This document shows, in pieces, positions 8,607 through 15,806 of a stretch of DNA of 49,757 bases. The DNA comes from a virus. Below the pieces are notes generated by a model, which was not told the origin of the DNA, ran no database searches, and saw nothing but the letters and a program-made list of their open reading frames with translations. A program made the translations under genes and the position numbers. Numbering within the stretch: position 1 is the first letter of the stretch; the number at the start of each line of letters is the position of its first letter. The DNA lies in IMG/VR virus record IMGVR_UViG_3300006875_000032, positions 1 through 49,757 of that record. The stretch is one strand, 5' to 3'.

Positions 8607-8778
8607 CCAGCCGCTGACAAGAACAGGGTACTGGTAAGGCGTTTCGACCCGGTGCAAATCCGTAAGAATCCAGCGGCTGGCAGAACCTCCAGGCCGAGGG
8701 GTCAGGCAACTGACATGGAGGTGGCGTTTATCGCCCGAGGAATCCCTGCTCACCACCCCTGTGGGGGTAGGGGGGCAG
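8607..8778 (+). other. Second structured non-coding block
   Basis: The rest of the gap before the terminase stop is also rich in helices. 8607-8616 pairs perfectly with 8671-8680 (10 bp). Inside it 8628-8634 pairs with 8649-8655 (7 bp, two U-G). 8685-8691 pairs with 8716-8722 (7 bp) and encloses a 5-bp hairpin 8701-8705/8710-8714 capped by a GCAA tetraloop. 8723-8726 pairs with 8732-8735, and 8755-8759 with 8764-8768. The G-U pairs and the GNRA loop occur only on the plus strand. I see no clear promoter of its own. It could be a separate RNA, part of a longer read-through RNA, or a DNA site used in packaging. Confidence 0.4.
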
Positions 8779-8805
8779 TTTCGAGGAATTATCCTTAAGC
8801 CTTCA

Positions 8806-10272
8806 TTACGACGCATACGGATTCTCTTTGACGACACCAGCATCGATGAGGTCTTCAGGGTCGTAATCATCAGGCGGTAGCGGGTCGATGTTGAGCCAGC
8901 TTGCATCTCTTAGGTATCTGAGTGCTTGCGAGAACGCGTCGCAGAAGTCATCGTGGTCGGTATTTGGGAAGCTGCAGATCTGCGTGACCATGGCCTCAGC
9001 CCAGTCTCTTACGTAACCCGATCGATTGCTGGACTCAGGCACATACACCCTTCCAGCCTTCACGATGTTAGCCACGATGCTCAGGCGTTGGATCTTGTCA
9101 GCCCTGCCTGGGTTGTAGGCCCTCACCGGGATGTGAGCACGCTGCAGGTCCTGGATCAGCACGATGCCCGCGGCCTTGTCCTCAACGAGCACGAGGTCAA
9201 CCTTCTTGGCGGTCTTGCCTTCACCGAAGATGATCTCGAACTCGTCAATGACCTTGGGCTTGAGATCGGGGTATTGGAGTCTGTCCTGCCAGGCGTCGAT
9301 GATCAGGACGCACATGCCACCGTCCTGGGGCTTGAAGACACCGAAGGTAATCGATGCGGTAGGATCGTTGACCGTCTTCTCAGTGAAGGCGCAGTCATAG
9401 CTTTGGACCACATACTCGAGCTTGGGCAGTTCTTTGCCGGCAGGCCAAAGCTTGAACCAATCCCGTTGGACAATACCCCCTTCCTCAGGGTCGATGATCT
9501 CAGCGTATATCTCCTGGCGGCCAAGCTTGGTACCTTCGTACTGCAGGATCTGGCGCTTGAAGTTCTCAGACAGGTTATCTAGGTTTGAGTAAGTGCTTGC
9601 AGTGGTAAGCACCACATCATCACCCTCGCGGCTGATCAGGTCGATGATCAGGTCCTTAGGCTTGGGTGTGGTTGTGCAGATCAGCCTGGTCTTCATGTCG
9701 GGCAGCTTCAAGCGCATACCAAACTGGATCTGGTCCCAGGCTTCCTGGATGTACTCCCACGCGGCTAACTCATCGAGCCAACCGCCGTGGAACTGCGGAC
9801 CGCGGAAGCGCTCAGGTTCACTGGCGGGAATGCCTTTGATCAGACTTCCGTTAATAAGCTTGATCTCATGCAAGGCCTTGTTGTAATCAGTGATCAGGAC
9901 CGCAGGAATCACGCTCAGAAGGCCTGAATCACCCTCGAAGCATGTACCCCTTACGTCACTGCTTGTTGGGGCCGCTACGAGCCATCTGGTGGCTTTGTAG
10001 GACTGTGCCCACCAGCCAATCTGCTCGGCTGCAGTCCTGGTCTTGCCGGCACCGCGGCCTGCTAACAGTAACCAGATCGACCACCAATCACCATGGGGCA
10101 AGATCTGGTGCTTGAGTGCTCGTGTGAGCCACATCATGCGCCAGGCCCAAGCAGCAGCCGCCTGTGGCTCTAGCCTGGTGTACTGCTCGCGGATCTGTGG
10201 ATCTTTGAGCAGGGCCTCGAGGTCACTTGTCCCCAAGCTGTCTCTTAGCCTCGAGGTTCTTGAGCATCGCAT
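8806..10272 (-). CDS. terL: Terminase large subunit (packaging ATPase and nuclease)
   Basis: Motor that pumps DNA into the prohead through the portal and cuts it. N-terminal ATPase: Walker A LLAGRGAGKT near residue 69, Walker B with catalytic acid GGWLDELAAW near 168, and coupling motif ICTTTPKP near 200. C-terminal RNase H-fold nuclease: acidic residues in QSYDCAF (about 292), VLVEDKAAG (about 365) and DHDDFCDAFSQAL (about 440). The 488-residue length is normal. The reading frame overlaps the small subunit gene by 50 bases and no good ribosome site precedes the ATG at 10272; a TTG at 10236 is an alternative start. Confidence 0.95.
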   Translation of the reverse strand: MRCSRTSRLRDSLGTSDLEALLKDPQIREQYTRLEPQAAAAWAWRMMWLTRALKHQILPHGDWWSIWLLLAGRGAGKTRTAAEQIGWWAQSYKATRWLVAAPTSSDVRGTCFEGDSGLLSVIPAVLITDYNKALHEIKLINGSLIKGIPASEPERFRGPQFHGGWLDELAAWEYIQEAWDQIQFGMRLKLPDMKTRLICTTTPKPKDLIIDLISREGDDVVLTTASTYSNLDNLSENFKRQILQYEGTKLGRQEIYAEIIDPEEGGIVQRDWFKLWPAGKELPKLEYVVQSYDCAFTEKTVNDPTASITFGVFKPQDGGMCVLIIDAWQDRLQYPDLKPKVIDEFEIIFGEGKTAKKVDLVLVEDKAAGIVLIQDLQRAHIPVRAYNPGRADKIQRLSIVANIVKAGRVYVPESSNRSGYVRDWAEAMVTQICSFPNTDHDDFCDAFSQALRYLRDASWLNIDPLPPDDYDPEDLIDAGVVKENPYAS

Positions 10273-10801
10273 CGAAGATGCTGACGTCAGCCTGCACGGC
10301 TACGGGATTGTCAGCATCACCAGCGTGAGTCAGGCGCTCACCGTACTTCTTGGGGTTCCACTTGGCCAAAAGCTTGAGCCTTGTCTCAATCTGCAGCTTG
10401 CGGTGGCCGAGCATGTCCTCCCTGGTGACTATGATGCCGCCTTCAGTCTCGACCTGCTTGGTACCCCACTTGGGCGTGTCGGCTAGCTCGAGGCACTCCT
10501 CGGCCATCTTGTCGTATCCGATCTCCCGTGCGCGTGCGATGGCTGCAGAAAGACCGACTCCGCGCCCCGAAGCAACCTCCTTATCATCCCTATACATCCA
10601 GTCATAAATCGTTCGCCAATCAGGCATACCCTCATCTCGGCATATCTGTCTTAATGGCTCAGCGTTACTTAAGCGCTCCACAATCTCTTGTGCGATTTCA
10701 GGGGTGTATTTGCTGGGGCGGCCTGTTTTCTTGGGCGCGGTTTGTTTTGCGGCCTGGGCTTTGGGTTTGGCGGGTTTAGGCATCACATCTTCCAGTGACA
10801 T
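10223..10801 (-). CDS. terS: Terminase small subunit
   Basis: About 192 residues. After a Lys/Ala/Pro-rich linker comes GRPSKYTPEIAQEIVERLSN and a helix-turn-helix (LRQICRDEGMPDWRTIYDWM) that should bind the packaging site. A helical oligomerisation region follows, with REIGYDKMAEECLELAD, and then LQIETRLKLLAKWNPKKYG, a signature of this terminase small subunit family. It immediately precedes and overlaps terL, as usual. The open frame extends to a TTG at 10858; ATG 10801 or ATG 10783 (GGAAG nearby) are more likely starts. It is the first gene after the 10892 terminator, so a late promoter may lie at 10802-10891, though I see no clear one. Confidence 0.85.
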   Translation of the reverse strand: MSLEDVMPKPAKPKAQAAKQTAPKKTGRPSKYTPEIAQEIVERLSNAEPLRQICRDEGMPDWRTIYDWMYRDDKEVASGRGVGLSAAIARAREIGYDKMAEECLELADTPKWGTKQVETEGGIIVTREDMLGHRKLQIETRLKLLAKWNPKKYGERLTHAGDADNPVAVQADVSIFDAMLKNLEAKRQLGDK

Positions 10802-10891
10802 AAGATCCGCTGATGATAGGGTTTTGGTGGGCTGGTGGCAATTGCTTGCGCAAGGCAAGGTCTAACTGCTTGATTTTACTACAGGTTTACT

Positions 10892-10918
10892 AAAAAAAGA
10901 ACCCCCAGGGCGGGGGTT
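10892..10918 (-). terminator. Intrinsic terminator of the leftward early operon
   Basis: On the minus strand AACCCCC, the loop GCCCT and GGGGGTT form a 7-bp G-C-rich stem followed by C and seven T residues (plus-strand A run 10892-10898). There is no T run on the other side, so it acts leftward only. It separates the early operon from the terminase genes. Confidence 0.85.
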
Positions 10919-10968
10919 AACTCTGTTGGGAAGCAGAGGACTTGAGGAGTACAGCATGGAAACAGCCT

Positions 10969-11067
10969 TCAGTCTAAGTCCTCTTCCTCGTCTTGGCAAT
11001 CCTCTTCACGCTCACGCTCTTTGTCGTATTCGTAAAGCTGCCGGTCAAGCCATGAGTCGTAATCCAT
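10969..11067 (-). CDS. Tiny acidic protein, 32 aa
   Basis: ATG at 11067 with GGAG seven to eight bases upstream, the GGAG lying in the last codons of the gene before it. The product starts MDYDSWLDRQLYEYDKERE and ends in a strongly acidic run with EEEDLD. It is the last gene before the 10892 terminator, with about 50 bases between. Not recognised, but the ribosome site, the protein-like start and the operon position support it. Aromatic/acidic peptides of this kind are common at the ends of phage early operons. Confidence 0.55.
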   Translation of the reverse strand: MDYDSWLDRQLYEYDKEREREEDCQDEEEDLD

Positions 11068-11071
11068 TTGT

Positions 11072-11257
11072 TTACTCCAAGCTGAGAAAGGTGTTGATGG
11101 CATCGCGCAGTTCGATGACTTTGTCGCGGTTAATGGCTACTGCTGCGTGAGCACCCAACTTCCATACTGACAGCCATAAGCCATTGTCATGCTCGCTCAA
11201 TGTAAGACGGTCAACTGCTTCAAGATCAATACAGGTATCAAATTCTTTTTTGCTCAT
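11072..11257 (-). CDS. Small early protein, 61 aa
   Basis: Unrecognised. The sequence looks globular: FDTCIDLEAVDRLTLSEH, then LWLSVWKLGAHAAVAINRDK and a closing helix ELRDAINTFLSLE. It has a strong ribosome site (GGAGCAAAC just before the ATG) of a type shared by several early genes here. A G-C hairpin at 11277-11290 lies just upstream of that site. It is followed after 4 bases by the 32-residue gene. Function unknown. Confidence 0.7.
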   Translation of the reverse strand: MSKKEFDTCIDLEAVDRLTLSEHDNGLWLSVWKLGAHAAVAINRDKVIELRDAINTFLSLE

Positions 11258-11276
11258 GATGTTTGCTCCAGGTAGT

Positions 11277-11290
11277 GGGGCCTTAGCCCC
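11277..11290 (-). promoter_or_regulatory. Short G-C hairpin ahead of a ribosome site
   Basis: A GGGGC/GCCCC stem with a 4-base loop, placed a few bases before the GGAGCAAAC start signal of the next gene on the minus strand. It has no T run, so it is not a terminator. It may mark mRNA processing or stability. A near copy lies at 19610-19624 in the other early operon. Confidence 0.4.
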
Positions 11291-11299
11291 TGGGTTTGA

Positions 11300-11650
11300 T
11301 TAGCTAAGTTCTGCTGCTGAAGGGATGTACTCATACTCCTCATCATCGCCTTTGATCCATGCACCTTTTGATGCTTGATCGTCCGAGTAATAGTTTTCAA
11401 ACATGACGCTGGCAATTTCGTAAAAGTTAACGTCCTCGAGATAGCCAAGAGCGCACTCACGAGCAAAGCCTTCGCTGGACGTTTCAAACACTTGGTTGAC
11501 TGCAATCGCACGAATGGCCCGTGAAAGCTCATCAACCGAAGGCTTACGGTCACAGCCCATGATTTGATACGGAATCACGTTGGAAAAAGTGTCGCGGAAG
11601 ATGACCCAAGTTGCGAAATTGCTGAAGCCGCCGTTTTGCGATGAGTTCAT
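11300..11650 (-). CDS. Early protein with a SNFATW motif, 116 aa
   Basis: The N-terminus GGFSNFATWVIFRDTFSN resembles the NYETW motif at the start of a widespread family of small uncharacterised phage proteins. The rest is helical with a conserved-looking ALGYLEDVNFYEIASVMFEN and an acidic end (KGDDEEYEYIPSAAELS). The start is set by GGAGCAAAC six bases before the ATG. It is transcribed leftward after the Ref-like nuclease gene with a 58-base gap in which I see nothing but the ribosome site. Role unknown, probably in early host takeover or replication. Confidence 0.75.
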   Translation of the reverse strand: MNSSQNGGFSNFATWVIFRDTFSNVIPYQIMGCDRKPSVDELSRAIRAIAVNQVFETSSEGFARECALGYLEDVNFYEIASVMFENYYSDDQASKGAWIKGDDEEYEYIPSAAELS

Positions 11651-11708
11651 TTTGTTTGCTCCTAGTTGGTTTGCGTTGTTTGCTACTGAGACTCAATCGT
11701 ACTCTCAT

Positions 11709-12035
11709 TTAATCCACTTGTGTAGACACACGCCATCCATCCGACAAGTGGTCGTGATGTGCAACTAAACGGCGGGTGATGTGCAGTAATTCAGCTTCAT
11801 CGACGCCATAGTGCTTCGTAAACCCTTTGATGCCCATGCCGTGGATGCCTGTTTTTCCTCTGTGGTGCTCAGGGCATAGCGGGATCGCGTCGTAGTGAGA
11901 TGCACGTTGGCCCATGCCGGTACCCTTTCTAGGGTGATGAATTTCTGCCGGCGTTCCTGGGGTTCCCTTCAAGTAACACAGCACGCAGCCAATACCCGCA
12001 ACCTTGTCGAGGTGCTTCTTCTCATCCTTAGTCAT
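11709..12035 (-). CDS. Ref-like HNH nuclease
   Basis: 108 residues with the layout of the phage P1 Ref family (RecA-dependent endonuclease): GCVLCYLKG (a CxxC zinc pair), AEIHHPRKGTGMGQRASHYD, IPLCPEHHRGKTGIHG (the HNH-type histidines and a further Cys/His zinc site) and a closing helix KHYGVDEAELLHITRRLV. P1 Ref cuts DNA at RecA-made displacement loops and stimulates recombination. In this operon it sits with RusA, which would suit a shared recombination or genome-processing job. The stop of the neighbour upstream overlaps its ATG by four bases. Confidence 0.85.
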   Translation of the reverse strand: MTKDEKKHLDKVAGIGCVLCYLKGTPGTPAEIHHPRKGTGMGQRASHYDAIPLCPEHHRGKTGIHGMGIKGFTKHYGVDEAELLHITRRLVAHHDHLSDGWRVSTQVD

Positions 12036-12250
12036 AGTGCCTTCCTGATTTGCTCAGCGTGCTCTATTCCCCAACCCCTGCCTTGTGATTGGGCAATCTT
12101 TGCGGCGTAAGCCAGACCTGATCTGAAGCCAGCGCTCCAGCCCTCGGCATAAACTTCTTCAGTCCAGCCCTTGTCATCTTCGAAGGCCACTGCGCCGAGA
12201 AAGTCAGCCAGGTCTGCAAGCATTTGTTTGTGGCGGCCATCGTTGCTCAT
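12032..12250 (-). CDS. Small early protein, 72 aa
   Basis: Starts at ATG 12250 in a TGATG junction with the upstream gene; the open frame runs further up but only overlaps that gene. The sequence MSNDGRHKQMLADLADFLG is followed by WTEEVYAEGWSAGFRSGLAYAAKIA, a helical, slightly acidic protein of a type often found beside phage replication genes. Not recognised as a named family. Confidence 0.65.
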   Translation of the reverse strand: MSNDGRHKQMLADLADFLGAVAFEDDKGWTEEVYAEGWSAGFRSGLAYAAKIAQSQGRGWGIEHAEQIRKAL

Positions 12251-12576
12251 CAGATCGTGGCCTTGCCTTCCAGTCTGAGGTTGGCTTGTTCCGTTCTCCA
12301 GATGTCCACTCTGGCTTGTGCTGCGATCAGATCCCATCTCAATTTCTCCTCGATTTCGATGGCCTGCCTGAGGCCTTTGAGCAGTTCAACGTATTCAGCG
12401 TGAGCATAAGCGTCGCGCTCTTGTGCGCCAAGGGCGCCTTCAATGGATTGCTTCATCAGCAACGCCTTCTTGCTCTTCCTGAACTCTTCAAGAAAGACAC
12501 GCTTCGCTTTGGCATTGGCAAATTCCTGAGCATGCGTGATGATGTGGTCAACTGCTTTGTGCGGATCACGATTCAT
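12250..12576 (-). CDS. Helical early protein, 108 aa
   Basis: A predicted all-helical protein: PHKAVDHIITHAQEFANAKA, then RVFLEEFRKSKKALLM, YAHAEYVELLKGLRQAIEIE and KLRWDLIAAQARVDIWRTEQ. I know this pattern from many uncharacterised small phage proteins next to RusA and helicase genes, but not with an assigned function. ATG 12576 overlaps the previous stop by 11 bases; ATG 12588 is an alternative. A DNA- or protein-binding accessory role in replication is only a guess from context. Confidence 0.7.
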   Translation of the reverse strand: MNRDPHKAVDHIITHAQEFANAKAKRVFLEEFRKSKKALLMKQSIEGALGAQERDAYAHAEYVELLKGLRQAIEIEEKLRWDLIAAQARVDIWRTEQANLRLEGKATI

Positions 12577-12787
12577 GGCTTTTCTCATTCAAGATGCGTG
12601 AAATTTCCCGGTCGATGTACCACCGAGCCTTGCGTAAGTCTTCGACTTGCTCACCCTTCAGTCCGGCGCGCCAACAATATTTGACAGCGTTACCGATGTT
12701 GAAATTGAAGTGCTCAGTAATCTCAATGCACTCCACACCTGATGGATGTGAGTTGTAATGCTTTGGGTGATTGACATTGTCATTCAT
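12566..12787 (-). CDS. DUF3310-family protein
   Basis: 73 residues with the DUF3310 signature: VNHPKHYNSHPSGVECIEI, FNFNIGNAVKYCWRAGLKG and DLRKARWYIDREI. The family is widespread in phages and sometimes annotated as a nucleotide kinase subunit, but its function is not settled. I start it at ATG 12787, preceded by GGAAGGGC, rather than at the frame's upstream ATG. It overlaps both neighbours by a few bases. Confidence 0.85.
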   Translation of the reverse strand: MNDNVNHPKHYNSHPSGVECIEITEHFNFNIGNAVKYCWRAGLKGEQVEDLRKARWYIDREISRILNEKSHES

Positions 12788-12992
12788 GACTGCCCTTCCA
12801 AGGTCCGCCATAGGCGCTAGAAATCCAAAATCCTAATTGGTTGATACTCATCCCCATACTCTCCATTTCATCGCGTGTTTTGCATCTGCGGCTCACCCCA
12901 AAATCGCCTGTGCGGTGCTTATCAAAGGCGAAGGTTGAGTTGAAGTAGTTTTTGCAGGCCTGGCACTGGTTGCGATCACCCGTTAATTTCAT
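12780..12992 (-). CDS. FDxHR-type zinc-binding protein, 70 aa
   Basis: A CQACKNYF pair, then the conserved AFDKHRTGDFG and a later Cys (SRRCKT) form a one-zinc finger as in the FDxHR family of small phage proteins. The C-terminal part reads QLGFWISSAYGGPWKG. It is the gene after RusA and overlaps it by 17 bases. Likely a small DNA-binding or host-interaction protein; no role is proven for the family as far as I know. Confidence 0.75.
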   Translation of the reverse strand: MKLTGDRNQCQACKNYFNSTFAFDKHRTGDFGVSRRCKTRDEMESMGMSINQLGFWISSAYGGPWKGSHE

Positions 12993-13356
12993 ACACCCTC
13001 ACTTTCACCAGGCCGGCGATTTGTTTGTTTCTGAAGATCCTCAGATCTGAGATCTGGTTGTCGTCCTTCCACACCTGAGCATGGGTCAAACTGTCCAGCA
13101 GAGACTTGAGCAGGTTGTCGATGTCCCGCTTGCGTTTGTCCGGCGGAAACACTTCGATCTCGACCCGCAGGTCCCCTTCCAGTTCGTAAGTCTTCACCCC
13201 ATGTTCCATAAGACATAAGTTCACTGCCTTGCGGTAGGCCTGGCCCTCCTGCGAAACGTATACGGTGGCGAGCTTGCCAATGACCCTGTGCCGCCAGTAG
13301 GTGTTTACAGTTGGTGGCCATGGCAATGTGGCCTCAAAAGATAATGGGGTTTCCAT
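12976..13356 (-). CDS. rusA: RusA-type Holliday junction resolvase
   Basis: Cleaves four-way DNA junctions left by recombination or replication. About 126 residues, the normal size. PWPPTVNTYWRHR is the usual beta start of the family, KRDIDNLLKSLLDSL carries the catalytic acidic residues (the DxD pair plus a later Asp), and DDNQISDLRIFRNKQ follows as in other RusA proteins. The reading frame stays open for another 47 codons upstream over the helicase gene; ATG 13356, overlapping that gene by 23 bases, gives the family's normal N-terminus. Confidence 0.9.
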   Translation of the reverse strand: METPLSFEATLPWPPTVNTYWRHRVIGKLATVYVSQEGQAYRKAVNLCLMEHGVKTYELEGDLRVEIEVFPPDKRKRDIDNLLKSLLDSLTHAQVWKDDNQISDLRIFRNKQIAGLVKVRVYEING

Positions 13357-14233
13357 AGGCTTGATCCGTAAATTGCTGTGAGTTTTTGTCGAACCAAAGT
13401 CTAATGACGCCTTCGTATTCGCCGTTTCTTTGTTTCTCAATGGCCAGGTAAGCGTCAGGGATTGACTGGTCAACGACATTGCCAGCCTCAACCTCACGCT
13501 CCTTCTTTTTGTTGCGGTGCATCAGGATCACGTTATCAACCTGGTCGGCCACTGATCCCGAGCCTTTCAGGTCCATCTTCGTGGGTGGGTTCTCATCGTT
13601 TTGCTGCTTGCGGATGTGGTGCACCAGGTGGATGTGCGTGTCATAGTCTCGAGCCAGAGTGCAGAGTTGGTCCACAAAGTTTTTCTGCCCGTTATAGTCG
13701 TCCTCGTCTCTTAGGCATTTCATCAGCGAGTCGATCAAGTAGTGCTTGCAATTGAGATTGGCTGCAGCGTAACTGCCGACCCCTAAAACCTGCCCAGGGC
13801 TTACCGTGCCCTGCTGGTCATAAAACCACATCTTGTCGCCCACCCAGTCCTTGAAGGCCTCGTAATCGGCTACAGCAGGGTCTCTGCGACGGGACCATTG
13901 CCTGACCATGCGCTGAAGGGTGCGCAAGGGCTTCATCTCGAAGGAAGCGATAACAACACGCTGGCCTTGAGCAATCAGGCTCAGGGCAATCATGCCGGTC
14001 AGCATCGACTTGCCAGATCCATTGGTGCCGGCAAAGACCGTAACCTCGGCAGGCCGGAACTCGAAGAGGCCCAGGGTCTTGGACCAGGGCATCGTGATGG
14101 GTTTGGTTGTGACCGGGTTCTTAACCTGGTCGATCAGTTGATCCATGCAGTCAGCCGCGGACCTAACGCGGACCTGGGCTTCCATGGAGTCATACCAGGC
14201 TTGGAAGTCGATGTCTTGCGGGATGGTATTCAT
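13334..14233 (-). CDS. DnaB-like replicative helicase
   Basis: A RecA-fold hexameric helicase without a primase domain, 299 residues. Walker A VFAGTNGSGKSMLTG near residue 70, VVIASFEMKPLRTLQRMVRQ (motif H1a), Walker B HYLIDSLMKCL near 166, IHLVHHIRKQ (H3) and KGSGSVADQVDNVILMHRN (H4) are all present and in DnaB order. It should unwind the phage DNA at the fork. The DUF1376 gene two positions upstream probably supplies the initiator/loader function. It overlaps the next gene upstream by 4 bases and RusA downstream by 23. Confidence 0.92.
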   Translation of the reverse strand: MNTIPQDIDFQAWYDSMEAQVRVRSAADCMDQLIDQVKNPVTTKPITMPWSKTLGLFEFRPAEVTVFAGTNGSGKSMLTGMIALSLIAQGQRVVIASFEMKPLRTLQRMVRQWSRRRDPAVADYEAFKDWVGDKMWFYDQQGTVSPGQVLGVGSYAAANLNCKHYLIDSLMKCLRDEDDYNGQKNFVDQLCTLARDYDTHIHLVHHIRKQQNDENPPTKMDLKGSGSVADQVDNVILMHRNKKKEREVEAGNVVDQSIPDAYLAIEKQRNGEYEGVIRLWFDKNSQQFTDQAYGNPIIF

Positions 14234-14526
14234 GCGTCAACCTTTGAGTCCCAGAGGATGGGAAAGCGTGATTCGGTGTAATGGGCGAAGACTCGGGCAG
14301 CACCGCAGCGGAGCAGTTCTTTAGCGGCGCGTGCTACTGCATCGGAGTCAGGGCCTGTAACGTGAGCCACCAGGCCTTTAACCCAGCGGTAGTCAAAATC
14401 CCATTTGCTGACCACCACAACCGGGGCTGCGGCGTAAGGATCAGGCTTGCCATCAAACTCGATGAAGACGGCGCGGGGCACCTCATTTTTGGCCAGCAGG
14501 TCCATAACGAAGTCGTGCCCTTTCAT
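14230..14526 (-). CDS. Unknown protein in replication operon, 98 aa
   Basis: Not recognised. It reads as a compact alpha/beta protein: AVFIEFDGKPDPYAAAPVVV, SKWDFDYRWVKGLVAHVTG, then DAVARAAKELLRCGAARVFA. It lies between the DUF1376 protein and the helicase with 4-base overlaps on both sides, so it is translated with them. A helper of replication is a reasonable guess from position alone. Confidence 0.75.
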   Translation of the reverse strand: MKGHDFVMDLLAKNEVPRAVFIEFDGKPDPYAAAPVVVVSKWDFDYRWVKGLVAHVTGPDSDAVARAAKELLRCGAARVFAHYTESRFPILWDSKVDA

Positions 14527-15194
14527 ACGCCACCCCGGCTTGCGAAGGGATCAAGGCCTGCAACAACAGGTTTAGCTTTTTGATTAGCAAGCCATTCAGC
14601 TTGAAAACCGCGCCAGTTCTTTTCAATGCAAAGCTTTAAGACATCCTCAATGCTCATCTTGGCTTGAACTGATTCAGTGATGAGTCTGGCAAAAGCAGTT
14701 TTGGTCAGTGGAGCATTGTGTGCTTTACGAACTCTAAGGAAATCAGACCAAATTTGATCAGACACATCATCAGGCTTGCTTGCAAGCCCCTTGTCTTTAT
14801 TATTGGTTATTGGTTCTTGGTTCTTGGTTGGGATCTGTTTCGCATCTGATTTCAGATCTGATTTCAGATCCTTTTCAGCTTCCCAACGGATCTGATTCGC
14901 ACGCTTTGCAGAAGCTGCCTTGGCTTGATACTTCTTAATTTCCCAATCAATCCTCTGATGCGTATGTGATTTCAGATCTGAATCGTATGTGAAATAGATC
15001 TGAACCAAACTCCGCACGCAATCCTCCTTGCCACGCGCTCCGATCTTGAAGGCAAGGCTTGGAATATCGTCTGGGAGCGGCTTTTCGGTGTCGTAATACA
15101 GCCAGATCAGCCGCAGGTAGTAATAGGACTCTTCGGGTGTTAAGGACGAGGTGTCCTTCAAAAAGTCCCCAATATGGTGGGGATAAAAGTGCAT
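14523..15194 (-). CDS. DUF1376 (YdaU-like) replication protein
   Basis: The N-terminal 100 residues match DUF1376: FYPHHIGDFLKDTSSLTPEE, YYYLRLIWLYYDTEKPLPDD, and YFTYDSDLKSHTHQRIDWEI. These proteins stand where phage O-type initiators or helicase loaders stand. A Lys/Asp/Gln linker with a repeated LKSDLKSD leads to a C-terminal helical domain with LCIEKNWRGFQAEWL, like DnaD/DnaT-type helicase-contact regions. Start chosen at ATG 15194 (GAAGG eight bases ahead); ATG 15218 is possible. It lies directly upstream of the helicase module. Confidence 0.85.
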   Translation of the reverse strand: MHFYPHHIGDFLKDTSSLTPEESYYYLRLIWLYYDTEKPLPDDIPSLAFKIGARGKEDCVRSLVQIYFTYDSDLKSHTHQRIDWEIKKYQAKAASAKRANQIRWEAEKDLKSDLKSDAKQIPTKNQEPITNNKDKGLASKPDDVSDQIWSDFLRVRKAHNAPLTKTAFARLITESVQAKMSIEDVLKLCIEKNWRGFQAEWLANQKAKPVVAGLDPFASRGGV

Positions 15195-15300
15195 TTCATA
15201 ACCTTCCATCAAAGGCAATCATCACTGAAGTTGGGCGTTGGCAGGCGGGTGATGAAGCCGCTTTTCGGTAGCTAACCTAGCCATGCCCTTTGGACTTTAC

Positions 15301-15567
15301 CTAATGCTTCGTTGGTGTGCAAGCAAAAGTTTGGATCATCTCGCGCAGCTTGCTATCAACGTCTGACCAATAGCTTTCAAAGGCTTCATGACCGTTATTC
15401 TCAGCAATCCCTAAGCAGATCTTGGTCAGCATGGTGAGCGCTACGCTGTTGAAGACCTGCTCAGCAAAGTCACTGTCATGCTGCTCTTCAATAAGTTCAA
15501 TGTGATTACCGATGCTTTTGACCATCGCATAAGCAGTCTTGGCTATCTCAATCTCGGTCTTAGTCAT
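15301..15567 (-). CDS. Small early helical protein, 88 aa
   Basis: Not recognised. Mostly helical: KTEIEIAKTAYAMVKSIGNH, LIEEQHDSDFAEQVFNSVAL and EAFESYWSDVDSKLREMIQT. ATG 15567 overlaps the upstream stop (ATGA) and has AGGGG nine to ten bases before it. After its stop, 106 bases to the next gene hold only a weak 20-codon frame and no hairpin or promoter that I can support. Confidence 0.65.
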   Translation of the reverse strand: MTKTEIEIAKTAYAMVKSIGNHIELIEEQHDSDFAEQVFNSVALTMLTKICLGIAENNGHEAFESYWSDVDSKLREMIQTFACTPTKH

Positions 15568-15806
15568 GGCTGACCCCTTGCTCGTATGGCGTTGGCGCAC
15601 CAAGTTGCCAGCACATCCTCGCCTTCGTATTCGGTGTCTATGTCTTCACAAACCTTCGCACACGCCTCACGCTCGGCAGCAGCAACAAGGGCAGCGAAGC
15701 GTTCAAGATGGCCTGTTAATTTAAGCTCACAATAGGCATGAATTACCGCGTGTGGATCATTAAGCCCTGCCTCTTTCGCCATGCGGATGATGTCTTCGCG
15801 GTTCAT
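15564..15806 (-). CDS. Small accessory protein with EREAC motif, 80 aa
   Basis: The first 30 residues (IIRMAKEAGLNDPHAVIHAY) are a short helical module; the second half is the phage mosaic segment LVAAAEREACAKVCEDIDTE with ATWCANAIRARG at the end. The same EREAC and IRARG pieces close the neighbouring 101-residue protein, so the C-terminal module is duplicated. Such modules are shuffled among many phage accessory proteins and have no known function. Confidence 0.7.
   Translation of the reverse strand: MNREDIIRMAKEAGLNDPHAVIHAYCELKLTGHLERFAALVAAAEREACAKVCEDIDTEYEGEDVLATWCANAIRARGQP

Noticed and set aside
8640-8700. Resemblance to tmRNA (CTGGATTC...GGATTTGC on the minus strand) or a cobalamin riboswitch (GGTGCAAATCCG on the plus strand)
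   Set aside because: No tRNA-like ends or tag frame for tmRNA, and the riboswitch lacks the conserved core order and B12 box. The matches are short and probably chance.
8487-8906. Possible proteins in the gap between terminase and the 1178-residue gene
   Set aside because: Several frames of 70-139 codons exist, but they lack ribosome sites, run into the terminase gene or cross the perfect stems, and look like random translations.
15195-15300. 20-codon frame beginning ATGGCTAGG on the minus strand
   Set aside because: Short, basic and without a properly spaced ribosome site; nothing else supports it.
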